From the NCBI GenBank assembly GCA_035568175.1, contig DATMON010000005.1:62001-126000 (forward strand): DNA of 64,000 nucleotides, written 5' to 3'. The notes below the pieces were generated by a model that was given only the letters and a program-made list of their open reading frames with translations, was not told the DNA's origin and made no database searches. The position numbers and the translations under genes are program-made. This document shows, one piece after another, positions 17,087-25,154 of this stretch (positions are counted from its first letter, which is position 1; every line of letters starts with the position of its first letter). This DNA comes from AV40 sp035568175 (GTDB lineage: Bacteria; Verrucomicrobiota; Verrucomicrobiia; Chthoniobacterales; UBA10450).

Positions 17087-18433
17087 ATGACGAATTTTCG
17101 TTTCACAACTGCCTCTTCGATTCGTTTATTGCGACGGACAATCTTCGCGTTGGGCGCGATGTCGATCTTGGCCCGAGCTATGATTGCCCAAACCACTCCG
17201 GCGCTTCCGCCGCCCGACGCGGCCGGCTTCGAACATGTCGTGGTCGTAATGATGGAGAACCGCTCGTTCGATCACTTTCTTGGCTGGTTGCCGGGTGCAA
17301 ACGGCCAGCAAGCGGGATTAATTTTTAAAGACAGCGCCGGCCTGCAGCATACGACGCATTACTTGCCGCCGGATTACCAAGGCTGCGCTTTTCTCGACCC
17401 AGGCCATTCCTACACAGACGGCCGCATACAATACGACAAGGGGGCTTCAGATGGCTGGTTGTTTAACGGCTCCGATGCAAGCAGCACAAATCCGCAGCAA
17501 GCGAACGATATTTTCTCAATCGGTTATTACCGGCAGGGCGATCTTCCTTTTCTTGGAGCGGCTGGGCCAGCCTTCACCGTTTGTGACAATTATTTCTCCG
17601 GAATAATGGCCGAGACCTATCCAAACCGCTTCCACATGCACGCCGCGCAAACCGACCGACTTACCAACACCAGTGCGACTTCAACCTTGCCGACGATCTG
17701 GGACCGGCTACGCGAAAAAGGGCTTTCAGGCCGCTATTATTTTAGCGACCTACCATTTCTTGCCCTCTGGGGCACCACCTACGCCAACATTTCCAAACCG
17801 TTCTCGCAATTCCTGATTGACGCTCAGAATGGCACTCTCCCCAACGTCGCCTACATCGATCCGCGCTTCGAAGACGAGGGCAGCGGCACGTCGGGCGATG
17901 ACCATCCGCATGCCGACATCCGGGACGGCGAGGTTTTCCTCAATCAAATTTATAATGCGGTCAGCACCAGCCCGAATTGGTCGAAGACGGTCCTGATTAT
18001 CAATTTCGATGAGTGGGGCGGGTTCTTCGATCATGTCCCGCCGCCACTGGCGCCGATTCCGACCGCATCCGCAGCTGCGGGCATCCCGGACGGCCGCCTC
18101 GGTTTCCGTGTTCCTTGCGTCATCATCTCGCCTTATGCCCAGCGTAATTTCATCGCGCACAATCAGTACGATCACACGTCGATTCTGAAAATGATCGAAT
18201 GGCGGTTCGGCCTGCCGCCGCTCACCGTTCGGGATCAGACCGCTAACAATCTAGCCGAGGTTCTGAATTTCGCAGCGCCCGACGTCACCGCGCCGGTTTT
18301 CAACGTTCCGACCGGTCCTTTCGGCACGCCATGCCCGCCAGTCGTGCCAAGCCCGGCGCTGTCCACGCAATCGGCCAGTCTGCAACAACTGAAAGCTCTC
18401 GCCCTCAAATCCGGATTTCAAGGAGTCCGCTGA
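17087..18433 (+). CDS. Secreted phosphoesterase of the phospholipase C / acid phosphatase family
   Basis: The 448-residue protein starts with a basic leader and signal peptide (to about residue 34; an RR pair at 16-17 precedes the hydrophobic core). The phosphoesterase (PF04185-type) motif MMENRSFDHFLGW follows. Further family landmarks are GIMAETYPNRFHMHAAQ and FDEWGGFFDHVPPP with its metal-ligand-like Asp, Glu and His, and DHTSILKMIEWRFG near the end. Members cleave phospholipids or phosphomonoesters outside the cytoplasm. The PhoB box upstream suggests phosphate scavenging. A longer reading frame from 17006 would run through the PhoB box, so ATG 17087 was chosen. Only 2 bp separate it from the next phosphoesterase gene. 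Confidence 0.85.
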   Translation: MTNFRFTTASSIRLLRRTIFALGAMSILARAMIAQTTPALPPPDAAGFEHVVVVMMENRSFDHFLGWLPGANGQQAGLIFKDSAGLQHTTHYLPPDYQGCAFLDPGHSYTDGRIQYDKGASDGWLFNGSDASSTNPQQANDIFSIGYYRQGDLPFLGAAGPAFTVCDNYFSGIMAETYPNRFHMHAAQTDRLTNTSATSTLPTIWDRLREKGLSGRYYFSDLPFLALWGTTYANISKPFSQFLIDAQNGTLPNVAYIDPRFEDEGSGTSGDDHPHADIRDGEVFLNQIYNAVSTSPNWSKTVLIINFDEWGGFFDHVPPPLAPIPTASAAAGIPDGRLGFRVPCVIISPYAQRNFIAHNQYDHTSILKMIEWRFGLPPLTVRDQTANNLAEVLNFAAPDVTAPVFNVPTGPFGTPCPPVVPSPALSTQSASLQQLKALALKSGFQGVR

Positions 18434-18435
18434 TT

Positions 18436-20631
18436 ATGAAGAATTACTTTTACCTATTGCTGTTCTTGCCAGTTTGGGTCATCGGTAACTCGCAGGCCCA
18501 ACAGCCCGCGTTCGATCACATTGTGGTCGTCATTGAAGAGAACCATTCCTTTGGCGACATCATCGGCAACTCCGCGGCACCGAATATCAATGCGCTGGCC
18601 GCGAGCGGCGCCAATATCGTAAACGCATCGACCGATCCGCAAGGCAATACGACCGGCTCACATGCGGTTCGCCACCCAAGTCAGCCAAATTATCTCGAGC
18701 TCTATTCAGGCAGCAGTCAGGGAACAATCCAGGATGGGCACCCTGGATCGAGCAGCGAGCCGTCTTCCTCGCCGCCGCCGTTCACAACCCCCAACCTCGG
18801 CGCTGCATTGCGTAATGCCGGTTTCAGCTTCGCTACTTACTCGCAAACTCTGCCTTCAGTCGGCTTCGACGGGGATAGTTTCGGCGAGTACATGCGCAAA
18901 CATAATCCGGTCACCAACTGGATGAATGATACGAACCCGACGGCAAACCAATTGCCGTCCACGACGAATCAACCGTTCACAACTTTTCAAGCCATCGCCA
19001 ACAGTCCGGGAGGTTTCACCAATCTGCCGACGGTCGCGTTTGTCGTCCCCGATCAGACCTACGACATGCACGATGGCACAATTCAACAAGCGGACGATTG
19101 GTTGAAAGCAAACATTATCGACACCTACCTGCCGTGGGCGATGACGCACAACAGTTTGCTCATTGTGACCTGGGACGAGGACGGCGACAACACTGCGACG
19201 AATCAGGTTCCAACCATCTTTGCCGGCGCCAAAGTCAAGTCCGGCAATTATACCGAGGCGAATCTGAATGCGAACAATCCCGACGTGGCAACGACTGATC
19301 CAGGGATACAAACCCCAACCGGCACGGCGATGGACCATTACAACGTGCTCTCAACGATTGAAGACATTTACGGTTTGGCGCACATCGGCGCTTCGCTCAA
19401 CCGGCTGCCGGTCAGCGATATTTTCACGACGCAGATTTTTGCCGGTCCTTTGGTCGTGCCCAATCAGTGGACCAGCGTGCAGGGAAACACCGGAAACCTG
19501 TTTCCGCTTTTTTCTTCGCAACCAATTCGATACCTGCAGGTCTTCGACGCCAGTCAGTTCAGTCGATTAAACCCGGGCGGCGGCTTGATTAATCGAATCG
19601 CCTTTCGCGGTCATGGACCGGGTGTTCCTTTTACCGCCACCACGCCACAATTCCAGGTCAATCTTTCCACAACCAGTAAAGCGCCGGATGGCTTGAGCTC
19701 TAAATTCTCCGATAACGTCGGCCCCGACGATACCCAGGTATTTTCCGGCCCGTTCCAAACCGCCATCACGTTCACGGGCGACCCGAAGAATTTCGAGGTG
19801 GTAGTCATTTTCACTACGCCTTTCTTCTACGATCCAGCGAAAGGGAACTTGCTCCTCGATGTGCGCAATGTGCAAGGCGGGGTCGAAGTTCCCCCGCTTG
19901 ATCAGGAGCTGGACGGCACAGGCCTCACCGGCGATTCGGTTTCGCGCGTTTACAATTATGGCAATGTTACTGCTACGGCGGCGGGCCAGAGCGGTGGCGT
20001 GGATGAAAAGGATACCTTCGGTCTCATCACGAAGTTCAGTGCGATCAATGCCGTCTCCAGAAAGATACACGGCAACGCGGGGACATTTGATATCGGACTG
20101 CCGCTGGTTGGGCCTCCTGGAGTCGAATGCCGCAGCGGCGGAACGACCAACGATTATCAAATGGTGATCACGTTCGGCGGCCCAGTGATATTTTCGAGTG
20201 CGCAGGTCACCCAAGGTACTGGCACAGCCGCGAGCACGAGTACGAGCGGAAATCAGGTGTTCGTGAATCTTACTGGCGTCACTAACGCGCAAACCATTCA
20301 AGTGACTCTTTTCGCGGTCAACGACGGCACGGCAACGAGTGATGTCTCGATTCCCATGTCCATCCTCGTCGGCGACACCACCGGCAATGGCACGGTGAAT
20401 TCGAGCGATATCGCCCAGACACAATCGCAATCGGGACAACCGGTGACATCCAGTAACTTCCGAGAGGACGTCACCGTCAATGGATTGATCAACAGCTCCG
20501 ACATTGCCCTTGTTCAATCCAAATCCGGCACCGGTCTGTCCGCCCCTGCAACCGGCGCTCCATCAAATCCGATTGCTCAGCCGAGAAAAGACGGTTCGGT
20601 CAAGATCCGGGCAAAAACACGGCCGCAGTGA
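18436..20631 (+). CDS. Secreted phosphoesterase with C-terminal dockerin-like repeats
   Basis: The start ATG 18436 is supported by AAGGAG at 18419 and by a good signal peptide (residues 1-22). The 731-residue protein has an N-terminal phosphoesterase domain of the acid phosphatase/phospholipase type, with IVVVIEENHSFGDIIGN (about 29-45), HPSQPNYLELYSGS and WDEDGDN. A beta-rich middle region follows. Near residues 644-695 are two related segments (GDTTGNGTVNSSDIAQTQS and DVTVNGLINSSDIALVQSKS) that look like the calcium-binding dockerin type I repeat pair; the second lacks some acidic ligands. It forms an operon with the phosphoesterase upstream and probably shares its PhoB control. A cohesin partner is not visible, so the repeats may have another surface role. 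Confidence 0.82.
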   Translation: MKNYFYLLLFLPVWVIGNSQAQQPAFDHIVVVIEENHSFGDIIGNSAAPNINALAASGANIVNASTDPQGNTTGSHAVRHPSQPNYLELYSGSSQGTIQDGHPGSSSEPSSSPPPFTTPNLGAALRNAGFSFATYSQTLPSVGFDGDSFGEYMRKHNPVTNWMNDTNPTANQLPSTTNQPFTTFQAIANSPGGFTNLPTVAFVVPDQTYDMHDGTIQQADDWLKANIIDTYLPWAMTHNSLLIVTWDEDGDNTATNQVPTIFAGAKVKSGNYTEANLNANNPDVATTDPGIQTPTGTAMDHYNVLSTIEDIYGLAHIGASLNRLPVSDIFTTQIFAGPLVVPNQWTSVQGNTGNLFPLFSSQPIRYLQVFDASQFSRLNPGGGLINRIAFRGHGPGVPFTATTPQFQVNLSTTSKAPDGLSSKFSDNVGPDDTQVFSGPFQTAITFTGDPKNFEVVVIFTTPFFYDPAKGNLLLDVRNVQGGVEVPPLDQELDGTGLTGDSVSRVYNYGNVTATAAGQSGGVDEKDTFGLITKFSAINAVSRKIHGNAGTFDIGLPLVGPPGVECRSGGTTNDYQMVITFGGPVIFSSAQVTQGTGTAASTSTSGNQVFVNLTGVTNAQTIQVTLFAVNDGTATSDVSIPMSILVGDTTGNGTVNSSDIAQTQSQSGQPVTSSNFREDVTVNGLINSSDIALVQSKSGTGLSAPATGAPSNPIAQPRKDGSVKIRAKTRPQ

Positions 20632-20670
20632 CAGCGCGGCCCGGGCTGGTTTGATGAGAACAAAAAAATA

Positions 20671-20684
20671 TTTGCATCTGCAAA
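20671..20684. promoter_or_regulatory. Palindrome upstream of arsR (TTTGCATCTGCAAA)
   Basis: Perfect 6-bp arms (TTTGCA, TGCAAA) with a 2-bp centre lie in an AT-rich patch 24 bp before the arsR start, where a promoter would be expected. Together with the palindrome at 20700 it is a candidate operator for the ArsR-family regulator. Confidence 0.5.
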
Positions 20685-20699
20685 CATTTTGATAAATAT

Positions 20700-20715
20700 T
20701 TAACCAGATGGTTAA
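20700..20715. promoter_or_regulatory. Palindrome across the arsR start codon (TTAACCAGATGGTTAA)
   Basis: Perfect 6-bp arms (TTAACC, GGTTAA) flank AGAT, and the ATG of the regulator gene lies inside the palindrome at 20708. A protein bound here would block early elongation or initiation, consistent with autoregulation. The assignment is inferred from position. Confidence 0.5.
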
Positions 20716-21058
20716 CTATCACTCAGCGACCTTAAACCGGACCTTCGCTGCGCTGGCCGATCCGACCCGCCGGCAAATCCTCGCCCACCTCGCCCGCGGG
20801 GATAAACGCGTCACTCATCTCGCCCGCCCGCATGCGATGTCGTTGCCAGCCGTCTCAAAACATTTACGGGTGCTGGAAAAAGCAGGACTTCTCCGGCGTC
20901 GCCGTTACGGAAGAGTGCACGAAATGCGATTGCAAGCCAAGCCGCTCAAGCAAGCCGCGGAATGGGTCGAGGAATATCGAAAGTTCTGGGAAGGATCGCT
21001 CGATCGCCTGGCCGCTTACTTGGAGAAAACAAACAAAGCCAAGAAAGGAAATAAGTAA
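20708..21058 (+). CDS. ArsR/SmtB-type winged-helix repressor
   Basis: The 116-residue protein has the ArsR core: FAALADPTRRQILAHLARG (residues 13-31), a recognition helix in MSLPAVSKHLRVLEKAGLL (about 44-62) and a wing RRRYGRVHEMRL. No metal-binding Cys pair (such as ELCVCDL) is present. It belongs to the subgroup that usually precedes AHSA1/SRPBCC genes rather than metal-sensing ArsR. It is the first gene of a tight operon (next gene 2 bp later) running through DUF899, VOC, AHSA1 and probably SnoaL proteins. Two palindromes around its start are probable operators. Confidence 0.9.
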   Translation: MVNYHSATLNRTFAALADPTRRQILAHLARGDKRVTHLARPHAMSLPAVSKHLRVLEKAGLLRRRRYGRVHEMRLQAKPLKQAAEWVEEYRKFWEGSLDRLAAYLEKTNKAKKGNK

Positions 21059-21060
21059 CC

Positions 21061-21195
21061 ATGTGCCCCGCGTGCTTCGCCAATCTCGTTTTGGTCGCGA
21101 TCGGCGCGACTTCGAGCGGCGGGTTGACCACATTCGCGCTCACGAAATTTCTTAAACGAAAGAAACAAAGAGAAAATCAGAGGGACCGAAAATGA
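21061..21195 (+). CDS. Small hydrophobic protein with MCPAC start (44 residues)
   Basis: ATG 21061 follows the arsR stop by 2 bp, and its stop overlaps the next start as ATGA. The peptide begins MCPACFANLVLVAIGATSSGG, followed by a membrane-type segment and a very basic tail (KFLKRKKQRENQRDRK). Short proteins starting with MCPAC, containing a Gly-Gly hydrophobic helix and ending in lysines, recur next to similar ArsR/AHSA1 genes in other bacteria, as far as I recall. Overlapping coupling on both sides supports that it is translated. The CPAC motif could bind metal or be redox-active; function is unknown. Confidence 0.75.
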   Translation: MCPACFANLVLVAIGATSSGGLTTFALTKFLKRKKQRENQRDRK

Positions 21196-21920
21196 AGACA
21201 CCACCGATCGTTCCAGCGCAAGAGTGGGACGCTGCGCGTCAGCAACTGCTCGTGAAGGAAAAGGAATTGAGCCGCGCCCGTGACGCGTTGGCGGCCGCGC
21301 GTCGCCGGATGCCGTGGCTGGCGGTGAAAAAGAATTACAAGTTCGACGGACCCAAAGGCAAAGTGAGCCTGCTCGACCTGTTCGAGGGCCGCCGTCAGTT
21401 GATCATCTACCGCGCGTTCCTTGAACCTGGCGTGAAAGGTTGGCCCGAGCATGCGTGTGTTGGCTGCTCCGTGGTGGCCGACCAGGTCGCGCACGTCGCC
21501 CATCTAAACGTTCGCAATACCACGCTCGCGTTCGCCTCGCGCGCGTCGCAGAAAGACATCGATCGCGTGAAGGCGCGGATGGGTTGGGAGATGCCCTGGT
21601 ACACCATCACCGACGACTTCGACAAGGACTTCGGTGTGGACGAGTGGCACGGCACGAACGCGTTCATCCGCGACGGCGACGACGTGTTCCGTACCTACTT
21701 CATCAACGACCGCGGCGATGAGCAGATGGGGAACACTTGGAACTACCTCGACATCACTGCGCTCGGACGCCAGGAGGAGTGGGAGGACTCGCCGAAGGGC
21801 TACCCACAGACCCCGCCGTACCAATGGTGGATCTGGCATGACGAGCCAAATCCGGATTCCGATACACCGGGGTTGGTTCAACTTCGCGCCTACCGCGACT
21901 CTTTAAAGGGAGAAAATTAA
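21192..21920 (+). CDS. DUF899 family thioredoxin-like protein
   Basis: The 242-residue protein matches the DUF899 family: the start EEWDAARQQLLVKEKELSRARD-like helix, the strand KVSLLDLFEGRRQLIIYRAFL, ACVGCSVVADQV (about residues 94-105) with a CxxC at the place of a thioredoxin-like motif, and WHGTNAFIRDGDDVFRTYF. The fold is related to peroxiredoxin/thioredoxin, but no reaction is established. It overlaps the preceding 44-residue gene by ATGA and lies 6 bp before the VOC gene. Confidence 0.85.
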   Translation: MKTPPIVPAQEWDAARQQLLVKEKELSRARDALAAARRRMPWLAVKKNYKFDGPKGKVSLLDLFEGRRQLIIYRAFLEPGVKGWPEHACVGCSVVADQVAHVAHLNVRNTTLAFASRASQKDIDRVKARMGWEMPWYTITDDFDKDFGVDEWHGTNAFIRDGDDVFRTYFINDRGDEQMGNTWNYLDITALGRQEEWEDSPKGYPQTPPYQWWIWHDEPNPDSDTPGLVQLRAYRDSLKGEN

Positions 21921-21926
21921 AATATC

Positions 21927-22301
21927 ATGAATCGCGTTACTCACTTTGAAATTTACACCGACGATCCGGAAGCGGTCCGGCCATTTTATCAGGATGTCTT
22001 CGGCTGGAAGTTCCAAAAGTTTGAAGGCGGTCCAATAGAGTATTGGCTCGTTACCACCGGCGACGACAAGCAGCCGGGAATCAACGGCGGCATGACGCGC
22101 CCGCGCGAAGGTCAAGGCGCCGGCACATTGAACACAGTCGCGGTCGAGTCGCTCGATCAAGCGATCAAGAAAATCAATCAATGCGGCGGAAAAATCTGCG
22201 TCCCGAAAATGGCGATCCCAAAAGTCGGCTGGCTCGCTTACGTGGAAGATCCAGCCGGCAACGTTTTTGGAATTATCGAACCCGACATAAACGCGAAATA
22301 A
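21927..22301 (+). CDS. VOC (glyoxalase/bleomycin-resistance fold) family protein
   Basis: The 124-residue, single VOC domain begins THFEIYTDDPEAVRPFYQDVFGW and contains the paired beta-alpha-beta modules ending in VEDPAGNVFGIIEPD. The His at residue 6 and Glu near 118 occupy the usual metal-ligand positions. Substrate cannot be assigned. Genes of this type commonly accompany AHSA1 and ArsR genes in small cassettes like this one. Confidence 0.85.
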   Translation: MNRVTHFEIYTDDPEAVRPFYQDVFGWKFQKFEGGPIEYWLVTTGDDKQPGINGGMTRPREGQGAGTLNTVAVESLDQAIKKINQCGGKICVPKMAIPKVGWLAYVEDPAGNVFGIIEPDINAK

Positions 22302-22312
22302 TCGAAAAAAAT

Positions 22313-22765
22313 ATGGCTACAAGAACGTCAGAGAAAACATCGCTCGAGATCAAACGATTCATCAACGCACCGCGGGCGCGGGTTTACGCGGCGTGGACCG
22401 ATCCGGCCCAACTGAAAGAATGGTGGGGACCGGAGGGCGTTCAAACCCGCAATTTCACCGCCGACGCGCGCGTTGGCGGCAAATATCGCTGGGACCTGTT
22501 AAATCAAGAAGGGGAAGAGATGAGCGTGTTCGGCGAATATCTCGAACTAACGCCCGGCCGAAGAATCGTTCTTACCTGGAAATGGGATGACGACGACGAT
22601 TGGAAAACGTTCAACAGCATCGTCACAATCGAATTGTCGGATCGCGACGGCGGCACCGAAGTTCGTTTGATTCACGAAAAATTGCCAAGCGAAGCGTCGC
22701 GCGATCGGCACAACGAAGGCTGGAGTAGCGTGCTCGATCGATTGGAAAAGTTCTTCAACAAATAA
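22313..22765 (+). CDS. SRPBCC / AHSA1-type ligand-binding protein
   Basis: The 150-residue START-like domain is of the Aha1-C type, with family motifs RFINAPRARVYAAWTDPAQLKEWWGP (about 14-39) and FGEYLELTPGRRIVLTWKW, and the closing helix HNEGWSSVLDRLEKFF. Such proteins bind small hydrophobic ligands; the E. coli-free subgroup near ArsR genes has no fixed function. The start ATG 22313 lies 11 bp after the VOC stop. The stop is followed closely by a copy of the TGTCGATCTT motif (22767). Confidence 0.87.
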   Translation: MATRTSEKTSLEIKRFINAPRARVYAAWTDPAQLKEWWGPEGVQTRNFTADARVGGKYRWDLLNQEGEEMSVFGEYLELTPGRRIVLTWKWDDDDDWKTFNSIVTIELSDRDGGTEVRLIHEKLPSEASRDRHNEGWSSVLDRLEKFFNK

Positions 22766-22794
22766 TTGTCGATCTTAAGAACAACGGAGGAGAC

Positions 22795-23166
22795 ATGAAT
22801 ACGAAAGAAGTTGCAGAAAAAGTGGTGGACCTAGTTCGGAAACAAGCGTGGCACGAAGCAGTCAACACGCTCTATGATAACGAAATCGTGAGCGTAGAAG
22901 CTCGAACCCAGGATGGCAGCTCACCGGAAACGAGCGGAATCAAGGGCGTGCGCGGGAAAGTCGATTGGTGGCTGGAAAACATGGAGGTTCACAGCTTCAA
23001 AGCGAACGGGCCATTCGTCGCGCACGACCGGTTCGTAGTGCAATATGATGCCGACGTGACGGACAAAAATTCCAAAAGGCGATTCCAACTATCGGAAGTC
23101 GGTGTTTACACAGTGAAGAACGGCAAGATAGTTCGCGAGGAATTTTTGCCGCGCAGCGGCGATTAG
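22795..23166 (+). CDS. SnoaL-like (NTF2 fold) protein
   Basis: The 123-residue protein has the NTF2/SnoaL cone: an N-terminal helix pair (EVAEKVVDLVRKQAWHEAVNTLY), a central strand set with VRGKVDWWLENM, and the closing YTVKNGKIVREEFL strand. A strong ribosome-binding site (GGAGG) precedes the start. It is the last gene of the ArsR-led cassette and ends 4 bp into the convergent UBP zinc-finger gene. Whether it is an enzyme or a binding protein is unclear. Confidence 0.8.
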   Translation: MNTKEVAEKVVDLVRKQAWHEAVNTLYDNEIVSVEARTQDGSSPETSGIKGVRGKVDWWLENMEVHSFKANGPFVAHDRFVVQYDADVTDKNSKRRFQLSEVGVYTVKNGKIVREEFLPRSGD

Positions 23167-23432
23167 TATTCGCAAAACGTGTCGTCCGAATAGCAATACA
23201 ACCAGCGCTCGCCCGGTTGCGCGGAAGCGATAACCGGATGCCCGGCACTGCGCGCATGTTTGCTGGCGTGCCGATTCGGTGAGCTGTCGCAACACAAAGT
23301 GACGCCGCATTGTTGGCAAGTGCGCAAGTGAACCCAGCGTGCGCCGATTTTTACGCATTCGGCGCATTCGCGAACTTCCGGTTGTTTGACCGGATCGACC
23401 GAATTGAGATGAGGGCAGCCGCGATCAGTCAT
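23163..23432 (-). CDS. UBP-type zinc-finger protein
   Basis: The 89-residue protein is essentially one UBP-type zinc finger: CPHL at residue 6, CAEC (about 23-26), CQQCGVTLCCDSS (about 39-51), RHASKHARSAGHPV (about 54-67) and a terminal WLYCYSDDTFCEY. In eukaryotes this domain binds the C-terminus of ubiquitin. The bacterial single-domain versions have no proven partner. The start overlaps the stop of the cNMP/FAD oxidoreductase gene by 4 bp, so the two are co-translated. This pairing recurs in other bacteria as far as I recall. Confidence 0.88.
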   Translation of the reverse strand: MTDRGCPHLNSVDPVKQPEVRECAECVKIGARWVHLRTCQQCGVTLCCDSSPNRHASKHARSAGHPVIASAQPGERWLYCYSDDTFCEY

Positions 23433-25150
23433 TTACGATTGTTGTTGTTTGAGGCCGCCAGTCGAAGATGGACGCCAGCGACGGCCATTCCGCCTTCGCC
23501 GACGGCGGCGGCGCAACGTTTTACTGATCCGGACCGCACGTCGCCGGCCGCGAAAATTCCGGGAAGACTCGTCTCCATTGGAGTCGGTTGATGTTTGCTG
23601 GCGCGCCACGCTGGTTCATCTGCGACCGCAGTTCCGGTCTTGATGAAGCCCTTGTCATCACGCGCGATGCCCGCGGGCAGCCATTCGGTGCAAGGCTTTG
23701 CACCGATCATCGAAAAAACCGCGGGTGTTCGCACCACCTGGCGCTCGCCCGTTTTCGTGTTCTCCAGTTCGACTTCCTCGAGTTTTTGATTGCCGGACAT
23801 TCGTCGAATCTCGGTGCGATAAAGAATCTCGATGTTCTTCTGCGATTGCACGCGACGAGACAAGTAATCGGACATTTTGCTGGTGATATCGTTGCCGCGA
23901 ATAACGAGCAGCACTTTCTTTGCGCCGTCCGAAAGAAACATCGCGGCCTGACCCGCTGAGTTACCGCTGCCGACGACAATCACAGTTTCATTGCGACAAA
24001 TCTGTCCCTCAAGCGCCGTCGCCGCGTAATAAACTCCCATGCCTTCGAATTTTTCCCGGTTCTCAGCATCGAGCCGCCGGTAATTTGCGCCGCTCGCAAT
24101 CAAAACGGTTTTTGCACGCAGAGTTGCCGAACAACCTTCGATCTCGATACAGGCGCGATACTCATCATCCGGATTATACTTGAGCGACAGCGCCTCGGCC
24201 GGGGTAGAAAATTTTGCGCCGAATCGATAAGCCTGAAGTTGCGCGAGCCAGGTCAAATCGCCGCCCGCGACGCCGGTTGGAAATCCAAAGAAATTCTCAA
24301 TTAACGAAGACGATCCCGCCTGTCCACCAGGTGCATAACTTTCCAGCACAACGCTGTTCAATCCTTCCGATGCGGCATAAACAGCGGCGGCAAGGCCAGC
24401 CGGCCCAGCACCGACGATTGCCAGGTCAGACAAAATCTCTATTTCACTTTCACGCGCCAACGGACGAAGTAAACCGGCAACTTGCGCGACTTCGCGTAAC
24501 GACGGTCGCCGCAGCGGAGAACCGCTCGGAGTGATCAGCGTCGGCAAATCCCGAGTGTTTAGGCGAAAGCGCTTCGTCATCTCCTGGCCGTGCGCGCTCT
24601 CGGCGTCGACGACTCGATGCGGAATGTGATTCTTGTCGAGAAAATCGTCGATCTGATGTCCGTCACGATCAATGCTGTGCGCTAAGACGCGAAAGCCGGC
24701 GAATTCCCGGTCGCGATTCAAACGCCGCCGCCGCATGATCAATGCGTTGACGATTGTGGTGCTAACACCGGGAATTTCCGCCAGCGCGCGACGGAGTTCC
24801 GCCGCCGGCACATGAAGAACTTCGCTCTCGTCTGACGTGACGCGGACGCTGGCGAGAGCTGACGTCCCCTGCAACATCGACACCTCCCCCACAAAATCGC
24901 GTTCGTGCGCGGTCGCCAAAATCTGCTCGGTGCCATCGCGCTGCTCGACTGCTTCCAATTCGCCGCGCAAAACAACCGTTAAGCCGAGATCGCGCTGACC
25001 GGCTTTGAAAAGGACATCGCCACGCTTGAGCACGCGGCGTTGCCCCAAAGGTTCAAGTAATGACAATTGATAATCGTCGAGTTTCGGAAATGCGACCGCT
25101 TCCGTGTCGCGATAAAACTGCTCGTCCTGCTCTGGTGTGGTTACCGCCAT
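23429..25150 (-). CDS. Cyclic-nucleotide-binding domain fused to a thioredoxin-reductase-like FAD oxidoreductase
   Basis: The 573-residue fusion has a cNMP-binding/CRP-like sensor domain (about residues 25-140, with GEVSMLQGTSALASVRV), a connecting domain around 150-235, and a two-dinucleotide-fold flavoprotein. FAD binding is at AIVGAGPAGLAAAVYAASEG (about 246-265), NADPH binding at VVGSGNSAGQAA (about 398-409), and the FAD clamp is FAAGDVRSGSVKR. Where thioredoxin reductase has its CxxC pair, this protein reads YYAATALEG, so it lacks the redox disulfide and probably hands electrons to another acceptor. It lies 4 bp after the esterase gene and overlaps the UBP zinc-finger gene. Confidence 0.88.
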   Translation of the reverse strand: MAVTTPEQDEQFYRDTEAVAFPKLDDYQLSLLEPLGQRRVLKRGDVLFKAGQRDLGLTVVLRGELEAVEQRDGTEQILATAHERDFVGEVSMLQGTSALASVRVTSDESEVLHVPAAELRRALAEIPGVSTTIVNALIMRRRRLNRDREFAGFRVLAHSIDRDGHQIDDFLDKNHIPHRVVDAESAHGQEMTKRFRLNTRDLPTLITPSGSPLRRPSLREVAQVAGLLRPLARESEIEILSDLAIVGAGPAGLAAAVYAASEGLNSVVLESYAPGGQAGSSSLIENFFGFPTGVAGGDLTWLAQLQAYRFGAKFSTPAEALSLKYNPDDEYRACIEIEGCSATLRAKTVLIASGANYRRLDAENREKFEGMGVYYAATALEGQICRNETVIVVGSGNSAGQAAMFLSDGAKKVLLVIRGNDITSKMSDYLSRRVQSQKNIEILYRTEIRRMSGNQKLEEVELENTKTGERQVVRTPAVFSMIGAKPCTEWLPAGIARDDKGFIKTGTAVADEPAWRASKHQPTPMETSLPGIFAAGDVRSGSVKRCAAAVGEGGMAVAGVHLRLAASNNNNRK

Positions 25151-25154
25151 GACT

